Below are positions 1 through 8,495 of a stretch of DNA of 33,147 nucleotides, one piece after another; position 1 is the first letter of the stretch, and each line of letters begins with the position of its first letter. The notes under the pieces were generated by a model that was given only the letters and a program-made list of their open reading frames with translations, did not search any database and was not told the DNA's origin. Position numbers and translations under genes: made by a program. Source of the DNA: a virus; the IMG/VR virus record IMGVR_UViG_3300043392_000043, positions 1-33,147 of that record. The stretch is one strand, 5' to 3'.

Positions 1-189
1 ATTTAATTCTAAAAGATATGCTACATATCAATATGAATCTAAAATAAACAACAATGCAGTTTATGTTTTAGCAACAAACATCGATTTATTCAAGACATTG
101 CCTAAAATAAAAGTGATTGATTTCTTAACTTCTTATTTCAAGATGTTTAACATATCTGTTTTCGACACTTCACCGAATGATGAGAATCT
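1..189. repeat. Terminal direct repeat, left copy (assembly overlap or terminal redundancy)
   Basis: This stretch is the same as the last 189 bases of the window apart from one base: T at 62 against G at 33020. It lies inside a coding sequence, and joining the two ends keeps that reading frame open. It therefore marks a circular or circularly permuted genome of 32,958 bp, not a biological repeat within a linear map. The mismatch changes codon 426 of the joined gene between Tyr (left) and Asp (right). Confidence 0.95.
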
Positions 190-1018
190 TTATTGGCTTA
201 CACCTGAGGATATTCAAAGCACGAAGAAAGCATATTCAAAATCAGTACTAGATTACACTACTTATGTAAATGCAAACGACTTTAAAAAGTCAACGGCTAG
301 TGATTATAATTACTATAATTTCAAACATGCTGAATCTAAATATAAAAGCAATTTGGATTATTTAAGTCAGACTGGATTTGAATATGGACAAGCAGTTAAT
401 CCTTTAGTAAAGCCATCGAATCCTAGAGAATTTGTAGTTCAGACAATATTCACTTTAATGGTCCCAGTTATTTTAACAGGAACAAGCGATGTAGTTACTT
501 ATTATGGATTTGATAATTCATCACCTGAAATACTTCCAGATGGAGAGGCTAGATATACACCAAACTATGGCGAACTAACTATTTTCTATAATTACGGAAA
601 CACTTCTATTTCAAGCGTTCTAGGAGTTCAGAATAATAATACAGCTGGAAAACTATTGAACTCTCCATTAAGAAATTATATGAAGGTATTGCCTTGGAAT
701 AAAAATTTGAATTCTTTAGCTTTCTCAAATTTAAAATTTCAAGATATAGTCTATGACAAATCATTGTATTCAAAGTATTATTCGGCTCAAACAACAAGAT
801 TGTTAAATCCAAACGTATTGTCTCAAGAATATTCTTTAATTTTACCATCTAACGAAATCTATTTGAATGATTCCAATAGTTTTCAAGGCCAAGGCGAAAC
901 ACCAACGGGCTTTAGATTACAGAATGACATAATAATAGCAGAAAATTTATTCACTATACTAGACGCAACGATTGATATAACAACGGGCAAAACCAAATTA
1001 ACACTATTAAACTTCTAA
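1..1018 (+). CDS. Tail structural protein, C-terminal part (gene continues from window end)
   Basis: The frame is open from base 2 to the TAA at 1016-1018. No true start lies here: the TTG at 98 is an internal codon. Joined with 31745-32958 the gene is 2,232 nt, a 743-residue protein, of which this is roughly residues 405-743. I cannot name its family firmly. It is rich in Asn, Tyr, Ser and Thr, with no signal peptide or membrane segment, as expected of a virion protein. It lies directly before the tape measure gene (1 nt gap) and after other tail genes, so a tail-tip or baseplate-hub role is an inference from position and size. Confidence 0.8.
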   Translation, partial: FNSKRYATYQYESKINNNAVYVLATNIDLFKTLPKIKVIDFLTSYFKMFNISVFDTSPNDENLYWLTPEDIQSTKKAYSKSVLDYTTYVNANDFKKSTASDYNYYNFKHAESKYKSNLDYLSQTGFEYGQAVNPLVKPSNPREFVVQTIFTLMVPVILTGTSDVVTYYGFDNSSPEILPDGEARYTPNYGELTIFYNYGNTSISSVLGVQNNNTAGKLLNSPLRNYMKVLPWNKNLNSLAFSNLKFQDIVYDKSLYSKYYSAQTTRLLNPNVLSQEYSLILPSNEIYLNDSNSFQGQGETPTGFRLQNDIIIAENLFTILDATIDITTGKTKLTLLNF

Positions 1019-1019
1019 A

Positions 1020-3077
1020 ATGGCTGACGAAAGCAATAATATTGAACAAAAAATTGTATTAAATTATCAGACTAATGCAAACGAAACCGCAAAAGAGGTT
1101 AATGTGTTGGTTAATGCTACTGAAGATGTAACAGATGCTCAGAAAAAGAATGATACACAAGTTGATAATTCGGAGCAAGGATATAAATCATTCAGAACTC
1201 AAATAAGGGAAGCAACTCAGGACTTAATGAAGATGTCGGCTATTTATGGCGAGTCATCAAAAGAAGCTGTACAAGCAGCTAAAAAGGTAGCAGAGTTAAA
1301 AGACCAAATGGGATTCGCTAAAGATTTGGTTGATAAATTTAATCCTGACCAAAAATTCAAAGCACTTGGAGCAGCTACACAATTAGCGACTAATGCAACA
1401 ACGGCTTTAGTTTCTGGAATGGCTTTATTTGGTGACCAATCTCAAAAGACACAAGAAACTCTTTTAAAGGTTCAAGCTGCGATGGCTTTCTCGGAATCTA
1501 TTACGAACCTTTCGGAATTAGGTGACCAATGGAAGTTATTAAAATCTGTAATTTCTCAAAGTACTATCGTTCAGAATTTAAACAATGCAGCCACGGTTGT
1601 TGCTGGATCTGTAATGAAATTATTTGGAGCAGGTGTAGATACCACTTCAAAATCCTTTAAAGGATTAAAGGCTGCAATAATCGGAACAGGTGTAGGGGCT
1701 TTAGTAGTTGCGTTGGGATTGATTATAAATAATTTTGACGAAATCAAAAAAGTAGTTCTCAAAGTAGTTCCTGGACTAGCAGAAGTTGGCGACACTATTA
1801 TGAGCATAGTAAATTCAGTAACTGATTTTATCGGTATTACTTCAGAGGCTGACAGAGCGACTGAAAGACTGAAAGCAAATGCAGATGCGTCGATAGCTTT
1901 AAATAAAAAATTCCTAGCTGAACATGGCGACCAATTAGACGAATTCACTAAAAAGAAAATCGAAGCTAAAAACGCATATAACGAGGCTATAAAAGAAGAT
2001 GGAGCTGACCAGACTGCTTTAGCGAAAAGATTAAACAGAGAATTGGCCGCAATTGAATATTCTCGTGGAGATGAGAAAAGAAAAATTGCTAAAGATGCAG
2101 CAGAGAAAGCAGCAGAACAAGCCGAAGCAGCTAGAAAAAAAGCTATTGAAGATGCTAAAAGACAAAAAGCTGAGGATTTAAAAAACATAAAACAATATCA
2201 AGATGAAGCAAAAAAGCAAAATGAATTAGGGGCAATGACAGCTCAACAAGCTGAGCTAAAAATGATTGATGATAAATATAAGGCTCAACTTGATTTATTA
2301 AAAAAATATAATAAGGACACATCTGAAATAGATTTGGCCATTATGAACGAAAAAAATGATGTCAATTTAAAGTTTCAAAATGAACAATATGATTTAGAAA
2401 AAAAGGCAAAAGAAAAAGCAATTCAAGATGATTTAGATTACTGGGCATCTGAAAGTGATAAATCTAAAGAAAGAACTGCTGAAAAAAAACAACGTGATGA
2501 AAAAATAGCAGCAGACAAAATTCAGAACGAAAAGAATATTCAAGATGCAATTGCTTCGATAACTCAAAACGGATTGAGCCTTGTAGATTCGCTTGAAGAA
2601 TTAGGACTAAAGAAATCAAAAACAAACGATGGAATTAGAAAAGGTATTGCATTAGCACAAATCGCTGCAGATAGTGCAGTTGCTATTTCGAAAGCAATTC
2701 CAATGGCATTACAAGCTGGTAAAGAAGCCGCAGCAATAGCTGGTCCAGCTGCTCCAGTAGTGGGCCCATTAGTTACTGCAGCTTCGTTAGTTGGTTCAAC
2801 AGCCCTTATTGCTAAAAATGTAGCGAACGCAAAAAAGGTTCTTCAAGGTGGCTCAGCTTCTGCTTCTGGTGGTGGTGCATCTGCGGCTCCAAGTGTTCCT
2901 TCTGTAGCTTCTGCAGCTCCGCAAGTTCAGTTTCAAGCGAGTGCCGAAAATAATATCGCTACAACTATTGCGGCAAATACAAACGCACAGCCACCAGTTC
3001 AGGCTTTTGTAGTTTCTACGGAAGTAACAACTGCTCAAGCATTAGACAGAAAAAAAATAAGCGCAAATAGTTTTTAA
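1020..3077 (+). CDS. Tail tape measure protein
   Basis: A 685-residue protein that should set tail length and line the tail tube lumen. Its N-terminal third is Lys/Glu/Gln-rich helix. A hydrophobic Gly/Ala/Val/Ile segment lies near residues 218-240. A long charged coiled-coil region (about 290-510) follows. Then come an Ala/Gly-rich hydrophobic stretch (about 540-605) and a low-complexity Ala/Ser/Gly/Pro tail. The end (AFVVSTEVTTAQALDRKK) resembles the C-termini of Bacteroidota phage tape measures that I know. At about 0.15 nm per residue a tail near 100 nm would be expected, an inference from length only. It follows the 743-aa tail gene by 1 nt and is followed at once by head genes, an unusual order. 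Confidence 0.88.
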   Translation: MADESNNIEQKIVLNYQTNANETAKEVNVLVNATEDVTDAQKKNDTQVDNSEQGYKSFRTQIREATQDLMKMSAIYGESSKEAVQAAKKVAELKDQMGFAKDLVDKFNPDQKFKALGAATQLATNATTALVSGMALFGDQSQKTQETLLKVQAAMAFSESITNLSELGDQWKLLKSVISQSTIVQNLNNAATVVAGSVMKLFGAGVDTTSKSFKGLKAAIIGTGVGALVVALGLIINNFDEIKKVVLKVVPGLAEVGDTIMSIVNSVTDFIGITSEADRATERLKANADASIALNKKFLAEHGDQLDEFTKKKIEAKNAYNEAIKEDGADQTALAKRLNRELAAIEYSRGDEKRKIAKDAAEKAAEQAEAARKKAIEDAKRQKAEDLKNIKQYQDEAKKQNELGAMTAQQAELKMIDDKYKAQLDLLKKYNKDTSEIDLAIMNEKNDVNLKFQNEQYDLEKKAKEKAIQDDLDYWASESDKSKERTAEKKQRDEKIAADKIQNEKNIQDAIASITQNGLSLVDSLEELGLKKSKTNDGIRKGIALAQIAADSAVAISKAIPMALQAGKEAAAIAGPAAPVVGPLVTAASLVGSTALIAKNVANAKKVLQGGSASASGGGASAAPSVPSVASAAPQVQFQASAENNIATTIAANTNAQPPVQAFVVSTEVTTAQALDRKKISANSF

Positions 3078-3093
3078 TTAAAAAAGAATTTTA

Positions 3094-3101
3094 TATATTT
3101 A
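3094..3101 (+). promoter_or_regulatory. Promoter -7 box (TATATTTA) for head genes, probably leaderless
   Basis: TATATTTA fits the Bacteroidota -7 element TAnnTTTG except for the last base. It ends 4 nt before the ATG at 3106. The same box at the same distance precedes the genes at 11904 and 20487. In Bacteroidota, transcription starts a few bases after this element, so the mRNA would begin at or next to the start codon. I see no clear -33 TTG. Confidence 0.5.
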
Positions 3102-3105
3102 CAGC

Positions 3106-4224
3106 ATGAAAACCTATGAATTAATTTATCCTGAAGGTGGAATCGGAGTTTTTAAAGTTAGTCTTGTAAAGAATCCAGCTGTTGAAACCACTTTAATGAA
3201 GTTTTCTTCTGAAGAAAAAATGTATTTTTCTAATGAAGAAAAAAGAATTGTTTATGCTCCTGCAATGATTCCTAATAAGATGATTTTCAGAAATAACATT
3301 CAAGGAGAACCAGCGAATGTTTTTTATACTGCGGAAACTATTGAGAAACTTCAACAGAATTACTTCAGAAATAAAGGTAATTTCTCAACTAATCTTGACC
3401 ATTCAGACAATAACGTTGAAGGTGTTTTTCCTTTCGAATCTTGGATTGTACAAAACAACGAAATTGATAAATCTAAAGAGATGGGCTTTAATGTTCCAAA
3501 CGGAACTTGGATGATGGGCCATAAAATAGATAATGAATCAGTTTGGAATGATTACATTAAAACAGGTAAAATAGATGGGCTTTCAATTGAAGCTAGTCTT
3601 TTACATAAAGAACAATTAACTAATAAAGTAAACATGAGCAAACTAGATGCCGTAATTGAGGCAATTAAACAAGTTTTCTCTGCAGATGAAGCCGAACAAA
3701 CGGTGGATATGGCAGGAGAACAAAAAGAAATTTCAGTCGGTGACAAATCTTACTTTGTATCGGGCGAATTAATTGAAGGTGCTATCGTTAATGATGCAGA
3801 TGGTAATCCAGTAGCAAACGCTGAGTTTGAATACGAAGGTGTTACCTATAAAACTGACGATATGGGCGCAATCTTACCTATTGAAGATGCTACCAAGGAA
3901 GCCGAAACTCCAGAAGATGTAGCTTCAGAGCCAGCAGCAGCTGACGTTGAAGATTTAAGTGGAGAGGCAACGGGGCAAGAGGACAGTGCTTCAGCAGACT
4001 TACAAGCAGAAATTGATTCTCTGAAAGCAGAGAACGCTGACTTGAAAGAACAACTAGCGAAAGCAGAAGCCGACAAGGTAAAGGCTGAAACGGATTTGAC
4101 TAAAATGGCAAAACAAACGCCAGCTGCAGCACCTATTAAAAACACTCCGAAGGAAGTTTCTAAAAGTTACGCAGAAATGACTAATTTCGAGAAACTAAAA
4201 TTTAACCGAGAAAACAAACGATAG
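3106..4224 (+). CDS. Prohead protease (XkdF/S78-like) with C-terminal scaffold-like coiled coil
   Basis: A 372-residue protein. Residues 1-170 resemble the XkdF-type phage serine protease group: an N-terminal block with APAMIPNKMIFR, a His in the LDHSD segment (about 104-108), and the KIDGLSIEAS block (about 152-161) whose Ser is the likely nucleophile. The middle (about 205-260) is acidic. About 295-345 is a predicted coiled coil of Leu/Glu/Lys/Ala heptads, which fits a scaffolding domain fused to the protease, as in other phages where the enzyme processes capsid and scaffold inside the prohead. It sits two genes upstream of the major capsid gene, separated only by a 62-aa protein. The family assignment is from motif memory; the scaffold role is inference. 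Confidence 0.8.
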   Translation: MKTYELIYPEGGIGVFKVSLVKNPAVETTLMKFSSEEKMYFSNEEKRIVYAPAMIPNKMIFRNNIQGEPANVFYTAETIEKLQQNYFRNKGNFSTNLDHSDNNVEGVFPFESWIVQNNEIDKSKEMGFNVPNGTWMMGHKIDNESVWNDYIKTGKIDGLSIEASLLHKEQLTNKVNMSKLDAVIEAIKQVFSADEAEQTVDMAGEQKEISVGDKSYFVSGELIEGAIVNDADGNPVANAEFEYEGVTYKTDDMGAILPIEDATKEAETPEDVASEPAAADVEDLSGEATGQEDSASADLQAEIDSLKAENADLKEQLAKAEADKVKAETDLTKMAKQTPAAAPIKNTPKEVSKSYAEMTNFEKLKFNRENKR

Positions 4225-4226
4225 TC

Positions 4227-4415
4227 ATGGCAGAAGTAAAAGAAAAAAAAGAAAGCAAATTTTTAAATCCATTTGATTCGGGAGTTTCTTACGCAGATTT
4301 TTTAGCATCTATTCCTAAAGGGAAAAGCGTTGAAGAACATTGCAAAGGAATTTTAACTCAAGAAGAGATTGAATTTTTAAATGCAGAAATCGAACTTATT
4401 AAAAACAACAAATAA
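4227..4415 (+). CDS. Small conserved-looking protein between protease and capsid
   Basis: A 62-residue charged protein (many Lys and Glu) starting 2 nt after the protease stop and ending 9 nt before the capsid gene. It has no membrane segment. I do not recognise the family. Its position in the head operon suggests an assembly helper or minor head part. The tight spacing on both sides and the gene-like composition make it a real gene. Confidence 0.75.
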   Translation: MAEVKEKKESKFLNPFDSGVSYADFLASIPKGKSVEEHCKGILTQEEIEFLNAEIELIKNNK

Positions 4416-4424
4416 AATTAAATT

Positions 4425-5468
4425 ATGTCAATAACATTTTCTGGTACTAAATTACCACAAAGTCAGATTCAAGAAATTCAATCTGAAATCTATGCTGATT
4501 GGGGAACATTCAGAGATAGAGATGTAAACATTCAAGAAAACCACAAATCTGGTACTGAAGTTTACGAAAGTAAAGTGACTGTTGCAGCAAAGGCTTACAC
4601 TAGTGGTCCTGTTACTACAGACGGAACAATCGATTTATCAACACAGAGATCTGCTGTAAACCTTACGAAAGTTGAGTTTTCAGATACAGTTGATAACAAC
4701 GTATTATTAGATACTCGCTTTGAGAAATCAATGGCGCAAGGTGCTTTCAACTTGGTTTCTTCTGAGTTTGATAACGCAGTTCTTCAATACGTTTCTCCAG
4801 CTATCTCTAGCGCAATGGAATCAATGATTTGGGACGGAGCAACTTCAGCTCAAAAAACTGCTATTGCAGCTTTAACACCTGGAGCTGGACAAGGTTCAAT
4901 CTCTGCAGGAGCGCAAACTTTAGCAGCGGCAATGCCAACTAACTTGATTAATTCATTCCCAGCTACTATTTTGTACAACGCTTCTCAATCTAAAGCTACA
5001 CCAGGTGCTGGATTAGGAGATTACAAAAAAGTATTGAGTATTTCAGCAGTAACTGCTTCAAGTATTGCAGCAGAGTACGCTAAAATCTTCGCTACTATCG
5101 ACCCAAAAGTATTGAACGATACTTTACACCCAGTTATCATTTACGCTCCACTAGGAGACAAGCAGTTGATGAAAATCGCTAACAACTCTGTTGGAGCAGC
5201 TTCAAATCAAAACTTCTTATTTGAAGGAACTGGAGCAAATGAGAAAGCATACTACAACGGAATTGAAGTTAAATTCAAACCATTAGTAGGATTCAGAATC
5301 GCTTCACCAGCTATTTATTTATTAATCCTTATGGATTTAGTTTCAGATATGAATATCTTGGAAACAGGTAAAATGGCGAACGGAGCAGATTTAATGTACA
5401 TTAAAAATGTACAAGCATTATCTACTTGGGTAACAAACCAAAGATACATCACTCTTTACGGAGGATAG
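4425..5468 (+). CDS. Major capsid protein
   Basis: A 347-residue protein placed after the protease, with no signal peptide or long hydrophobic segment. Composition is typical of a major capsid protein: Ala/Ser/Thr-rich, with a long Ala/Gly-rich middle (about 130-200). The C-terminal half has the pattern of an HK97-fold A-domain (about 230-340). Codons use more AAC, TTC and TAC than neighbouring genes, consistent with very high expression. A strong terminator follows 8 nt after the stop. No coiled-coil delta domain is visible at its N-terminus; the upstream protease gene may supply scaffolding. Confidence 0.85.
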   Translation: MSITFSGTKLPQSQIQEIQSEIYADWGTFRDRDVNIQENHKSGTEVYESKVTVAAKAYTSGPVTTDGTIDLSTQRSAVNLTKVEFSDTVDNNVLLDTRFEKSMAQGAFNLVSSEFDNAVLQYVSPAISSAMESMIWDGATSAQKTAIAALTPGAGQGSISAGAQTLAAAMPTNLINSFPATILYNASQSKATPGAGLGDYKKVLSISAVTASSIAAEYAKIFATIDPKVLNDTLHPVIIYAPLGDKQLMKIANNSVGAASNQNFLFEGTGANEKAYYNGIEVKFKPLVGFRIASPAIYLLILMDLVSDMNILETGKMANGADLMYIKNVQALSTWVTNQRYITLYGG

Positions 5469-5476
5469 TAATAATC

Positions 5477-5500
5477 AAAGCCCCTTTAATTAGGGGCTTT
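5477..5500 (+). terminator. Intrinsic terminator after the capsid gene
   Basis: Perfect 9-bp stem (AAAGCCCCT at 5477-5485 with AGGGGCTTT at 5492-5500), a 6-nt loop TTAATT, then TTTT overlapping the 3' arm. It lies 8 nt after the capsid stop and before the next gene, so it should cut transcription between capsid and tail tube genes. The A-run on its 5' side could let it act weakly in the reverse direction. Confidence 0.85.
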
Positions 5501-5519
5501 TAAAAAATAAAAAATAATT

Positions 5520-6065
5520 ATGAGTTGTGTAACACTAACAAAAAGTAGAAAGCTAGCATGCGTTTCTAAAATGGCTGGAATTACAGCTATTGGTATTGCT
5601 CCATACGATTCATTGAATAGAGTAGTGACCACTGACGCAGGAGTTGTGACAATTCCTTACGAAGCAAACACTATCGCTAGATTTGAATTAAAAAACACCG
5701 CAACTAAATTTTTAGAAAACGGAGTTTCAGGTGGAGACAATCGCTCTACTGGGGTGACTGGTAACATCTCTTGTATTTTCAACGTTGGATCTGGAGAGGA
5801 TTTGGCATTGAACAAACAAGTTGAAGAAATGTTAAAAGGTGAGGTTGTTTTATTCCTAGAGAAAAAAGACGGAACTATTGTTGCGGCAGGTTCTCAATTA
5901 GGAGCATTGGCAGTTACTGCTGACTCTGACACTGGAGGAACAATTGGAGACCTTAACGGGTACACTGTTACTTTCAACACAATGGAGCCAGATTTTTCAA
6001 GAAAATACTTGCTTACAGGTGCTGGATTAACTGAATACGCTACTGCTTTGAAAGCATACGTGTAA
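5520..6065 (+). CDS. Probable major tail tube protein
   Basis: A 181-residue protein with much Gly, Thr and Val in alternating, beta-rich patterns, no membrane segment, and favoured codons like those of the capsid gene. It is bracketed by two strong terminators (5477-5500 and 6086-6113), a layout typical of an abundant structural protein made from its own transcript unit. Tail tube is my best assignment from size, fold-like composition and expression signals. A minor capsid or head decoration protein remains possible. Its place between capsid and portal is unusual for a tail tube gene. Confidence 0.55.
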   Translation: MSCVTLTKSRKLACVSKMAGITAIGIAPYDSLNRVVTTDAGVVTIPYEANTIARFELKNTATKFLENGVSGGDNRSTGVTGNISCIFNVGSGEDLALNKQVEEMLKGEVVLFLEKKDGTIVAAGSQLGALAVTADSDTGGTIGDLNGYTVTFNTMEPDFSRKYLLTGAGLTEYATALKAYV

Positions 6066-6085
6066 TTCTATCTAAATAAATAATT

Positions 6086-6113
6086 AAAAAGCCAGTTATT
6101 ATGCTGGCTTTTT
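6086..6113 (+). terminator. Intrinsic terminator after the tail tube gene
   Basis: Perfect 10-bp stem (AAAAAGCCAG at 6086-6095 with CTGGCTTTTT at 6104-6113), 8-nt loop, then further Ts (TTT to 6115). It lies 20 nt after the stop at 6065. The flanking A-run and T-run make it plausible in both directions. Confidence 0.85.
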
Positions 6114-6128
6114 TTATAAATTTCAACT

Positions 6129-6458
6129 ATGAAAGTATTATTTTTAGAAACAGAACTAACTTTTTCATTAATTCCTAGAGTTTTTCCGTCGTTAATTGAT
6201 AATTTAATCTTAAATTTACGCAATGAAATAACTGATGTTGAAATTAATCCAGAAATATCTTTCACGATTACGGATAAATTGAACATAAAAATTCTTTCAG
6301 AGCCTAGTGATTTCAAATCTCAAAATAAATATGAGATAGAATTGAAAAACGGATTAAATGTAATTTATAGAGGTAAACTTTTAATTTTAGAACAAGGAAC
6401 AAACATACAAAATTACGAATATGGCAGCCAGACGAAAACAAGATTTGACTACAAATAA
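6129..6458 (+). CDS. Unknown virion-module protein upstream of portal
   Basis: A 109-residue protein, mostly beta-type pattern, without membrane segment or known motif. The ATG lies 15 nt after the terminator stem. Its last 38 nt overlap the start of the portal gene in another frame, which suggests translational coupling. I do not recognise a family. It may be a head or neck component by context only. Confidence 0.65.
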   Translation: MKVLFLETELTFSLIPRVFPSLIDNLILNLRNEITDVEINPEISFTITDKLNIKILSEPSDFKSQNKYEIELKNGLNVIYRGKLLILEQGTNIQNYEYGSQTKTRFDYK

Positions 6459-7539
6459 AGATACACATGTATTTTCGGCAGACGTGAAGATGAGTGCCTT
6501 TCAGCCTATCGACGTGAAGCCCGTTTTTGGTCGTCGATGGATTACTAACGGAGTTCATAATGTAAATTTCGACACGTATCGAAATGCATATGACGATTCC
6601 CCTACTAATTCAAGTATTATTAATGCTTTCGTGAACTACGTTTATGGCGAAGGTTTAATTGATATTAATGGCGAGAACATAAGCCAATACATTTCAGATT
6701 CCGATGTTCTTCTAATTGTTCAAGACTATAAGATTTATGGTGGATTCGCTTGTCAAGTTATTTGGAGTATGGCGAAAGTTCCATTAAGAATCGAGTACAT
6801 ACCGATTTACAAATTAGCCGTTAATTATGACCAAGAATCTATTGAAGTAAATGGATATTGGTATTCTTGGGATTGGAAAAACAATTTTGTATACAGACCT
6901 ACATTCTATCCTAAATTTGACGGAACTTATAAAGAAGAAAACCTTGAAATATTAGTTGTAAGACGTGCAACTGCAGAGCCATTTTTTCCTATTCCAGACT
7001 ATTTGAGTGGAATTCCTTGGGCCCAAGTCGAAGGCGAACTTGCTAATGGTGGAAAAAACCATTTCAAAAATGCTTTAGGAGCATTAACTGTAATCAATTA
7101 CAACAATGGTCGTCAAGCTACACCAGAATTGGCTAGACAAGAAGCGAAAAAAGTTCGAGACAATTACGTTGGAACAGATAATCAAGCGAAAGTAATAGTT
7201 TCATTCAACGAAAGCGCAGAGAGTGCAGTTGTAGTTGACCAATTACACCCACCTGAATTAAATCAACAAAATGTATTTTACTCTGAAGAGGCTGAAAGAA
7301 AGTTAATCGTGGCGCATTCAGCTCCACCTATCTTGTTCGCAGGTTCTAACACTGGAAGTGGATTTAGTTCTAATGCAGATGAAATAGCAGTAGCAACTAA
7401 AGGACTATACAGAAGACATATCAATCCAATGAGAAAAGTAATCATAAATGGCCTAGAATCTATTTTTAAATTGATTGACGCAGAAATAAAATTGGATTTT
7501 AAAGATTTCGAAGAAGAAACTAAACTTGAAAATAGTTAA
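6421..7539 (+). CDS. Portal protein
   Basis: A 372-residue protein that should form the dodecameric ring at the head vertex through which DNA is packaged. The body has the usual portal layout: an alpha/beta N-terminal part with the segment SIINAFVNYVYGEGL (about 61-75), a wing with aromatic beta strands (about 130-190), and a C-terminal helical stem. The stem contains the characteristic HSAPPILFAG segment (about 299-308) before a Gly/Ser-rich loop and a helix around 335-355. It is followed 2 nt later by the connector gene. It is short for a portal (many are 400-550 residues), but similar small portals occur in Bacteroidota phages. The start at 6421 overlaps the previous gene; a later start at the Met near residue 24 cannot be excluded. 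Confidence 0.82.
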   Translation: MAARRKQDLTTNKDTHVFSADVKMSAFQPIDVKPVFGRRWITNGVHNVNFDTYRNAYDDSPTNSSIINAFVNYVYGEGLIDINGENISQYISDSDVLLIVQDYKIYGGFACQVIWSMAKVPLRIEYIPIYKLAVNYDQESIEVNGYWYSWDWKNNFVYRPTFYPKFDGTYKEENLEILVVRRATAEPFFPIPDYLSGIPWAQVEGELANGGKNHFKNALGALTVINYNNGRQATPELARQEAKKVRDNYVGTDNQAKVIVSFNESAESAVVVDQLHPPELNQQNVFYSEEAERKLIVAHSAPPILFAGSNTGSGFSSNADEIAVATKGLYRRHINPMRKVIINGLESIFKLIDAEIKLDFKDFEEETKLENS

Positions 7540-7541
7540 TT

Positions 7542-8000
7542 ATGACAACATTATGGTTAAATTCGAATGATATTCCAGCATTAACTGCTTTCAGTGGGAA
7601 TATTGACGCAGATAGTTTAAAGCCTCATATTTATACGGCTCAAACTACCGATTTGAAAAGAGTTCTTGGACTAGCATTGTACAATAAAATTGATGAAGAT
7701 TATATTGCTGGAACACTAGACGGAGTTTATAAAACTATTTATGATAATTACATCGTGGATATGTTAACATACTTCGCATGTACTAACTATATGGCTTTCG
7801 GTGGTTATAAAACGTCAAACAACGGAATCTACAAAGAAGGAAACGTTGATTTAAAAGAGGTTTCTGTATTAATCGGAAGGTATAAACAGCTAGGAACAAA
7901 CGTTGAGTTGAACTTTTACGATTATATGAAAACAATTTCTATTAATGAGTGGGTAAATTCAACAGATATTGAAGACAATAAAGTAATCCCTTGGTATTAA
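7542..8000 (+). CDS. Head-tail connector-like protein (DUF6712-like)
   Basis: A 152-residue mainly helical protein directly after the portal. The N-terminal pattern (LWLNSNDIPALTAFSGNID), the central DNYIVDMLTYFACTNYM helix and the C-terminal YDYMKTISINEW helix match the gp6-like adaptor proteins of Bacteroidota phages annotated as DUF6712. These bind beneath the portal ring and join head to tail. Assigned from pattern memory and position. Confidence 0.7.
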   Translation: MTTLWLNSNDIPALTAFSGNIDADSLKPHIYTAQTTDLKRVLGLALYNKIDEDYIAGTLDGVYKTIYDNYIVDMLTYFACTNYMAFGGYKTSNNGIYKEGNVDLKEVSVLIGRYKQLGTNVELNFYDYMKTISINEWVNSTDIEDNKVIPWY

Positions 8001-8001
8001 G

Positions 8002-8481
8002 ATGGCACAACAATTTATAAACGTATCGCAACCAAATGATGGATTAGGGGATTCTTTAAGACAATCATTTATAGAAACGAATGATAACTTCAGCGAACTA
8101 TATCAAAATAAAGTCGATAAAGAACTTGGAAAGGGATTGTCTGACAATAATTTTACTGACGATGAACAAGTAAAATTATCGAATATTCAAGAAAACGCAG
8201 AACAAAACGTTCAGCCAGACTGGAATCAAAACGATAATACTCAAGACGACTACATTAAGAACAAGCCAGATACTTTAGGATTTCAAGAAATTTATAATTC
8301 AGAAGTTTTGTCTCAAGGAACGGAAACATTCAACCTTCCAGATGGAGTAGTTGTAGCAATGATTCACGTCGAAAGAGGTTTTAAACTTTCTACGGAATGG
8401 AGTCAGGCAAGTAACGTTTTAACAATTACTGGATTAACCGCAGTTGGAAAACGTGTTTCAATATTAGGATTCATAAAATAA
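8002..8481 (+). CDS. Tail fibre or baseplate-associated protein
   Basis: A 159-residue protein beginning with the pattern QFINVSQPNDGLGDSLRQSF, which I know from fibre and baseplate proteins of many phages. It is followed by a linker with KVDKELGKGLSDNNFTDDE and DDYIKNKP, both typical fibre shaft words. The C-terminal 60 residues are a beta domain. It starts 1 nt after the connector stop and precedes the long fibre gene, so it probably links fibre to tail. Confidence 0.75.
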   Translation: MAQQFINVSQPNDGLGDSLRQSFIETNDNFSELYQNKVDKELGKGLSDNNFTDDEQVKLSNIQENAEQNVQPDWNQNDNTQDDYIKNKPDTLGFQEIYNSEVLSQGTETFNLPDGVVVAMIHVERGFKLSTEWSQASNVLTITGLTAVGKRVSILGFIK

Positions 8482-8495
8482 ATAAAAAAAAACAA

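Noticed and set aside
98-1018. A complete 306-aa gene starting with TTG at 98
   Set aside because: The frame is open back to base 2 and joins in phase with the gene at 31745 across the terminal overlap, so TTG 98 is an internal codon.
1571-2188. A 205-aa minus-strand frame inside the tape measure gene
   Set aside because: It is the antisense shadow of an Ala/Lys-rich coding sequence; the product is a low-complexity Ser/Ala/Phe string without signals of its own.
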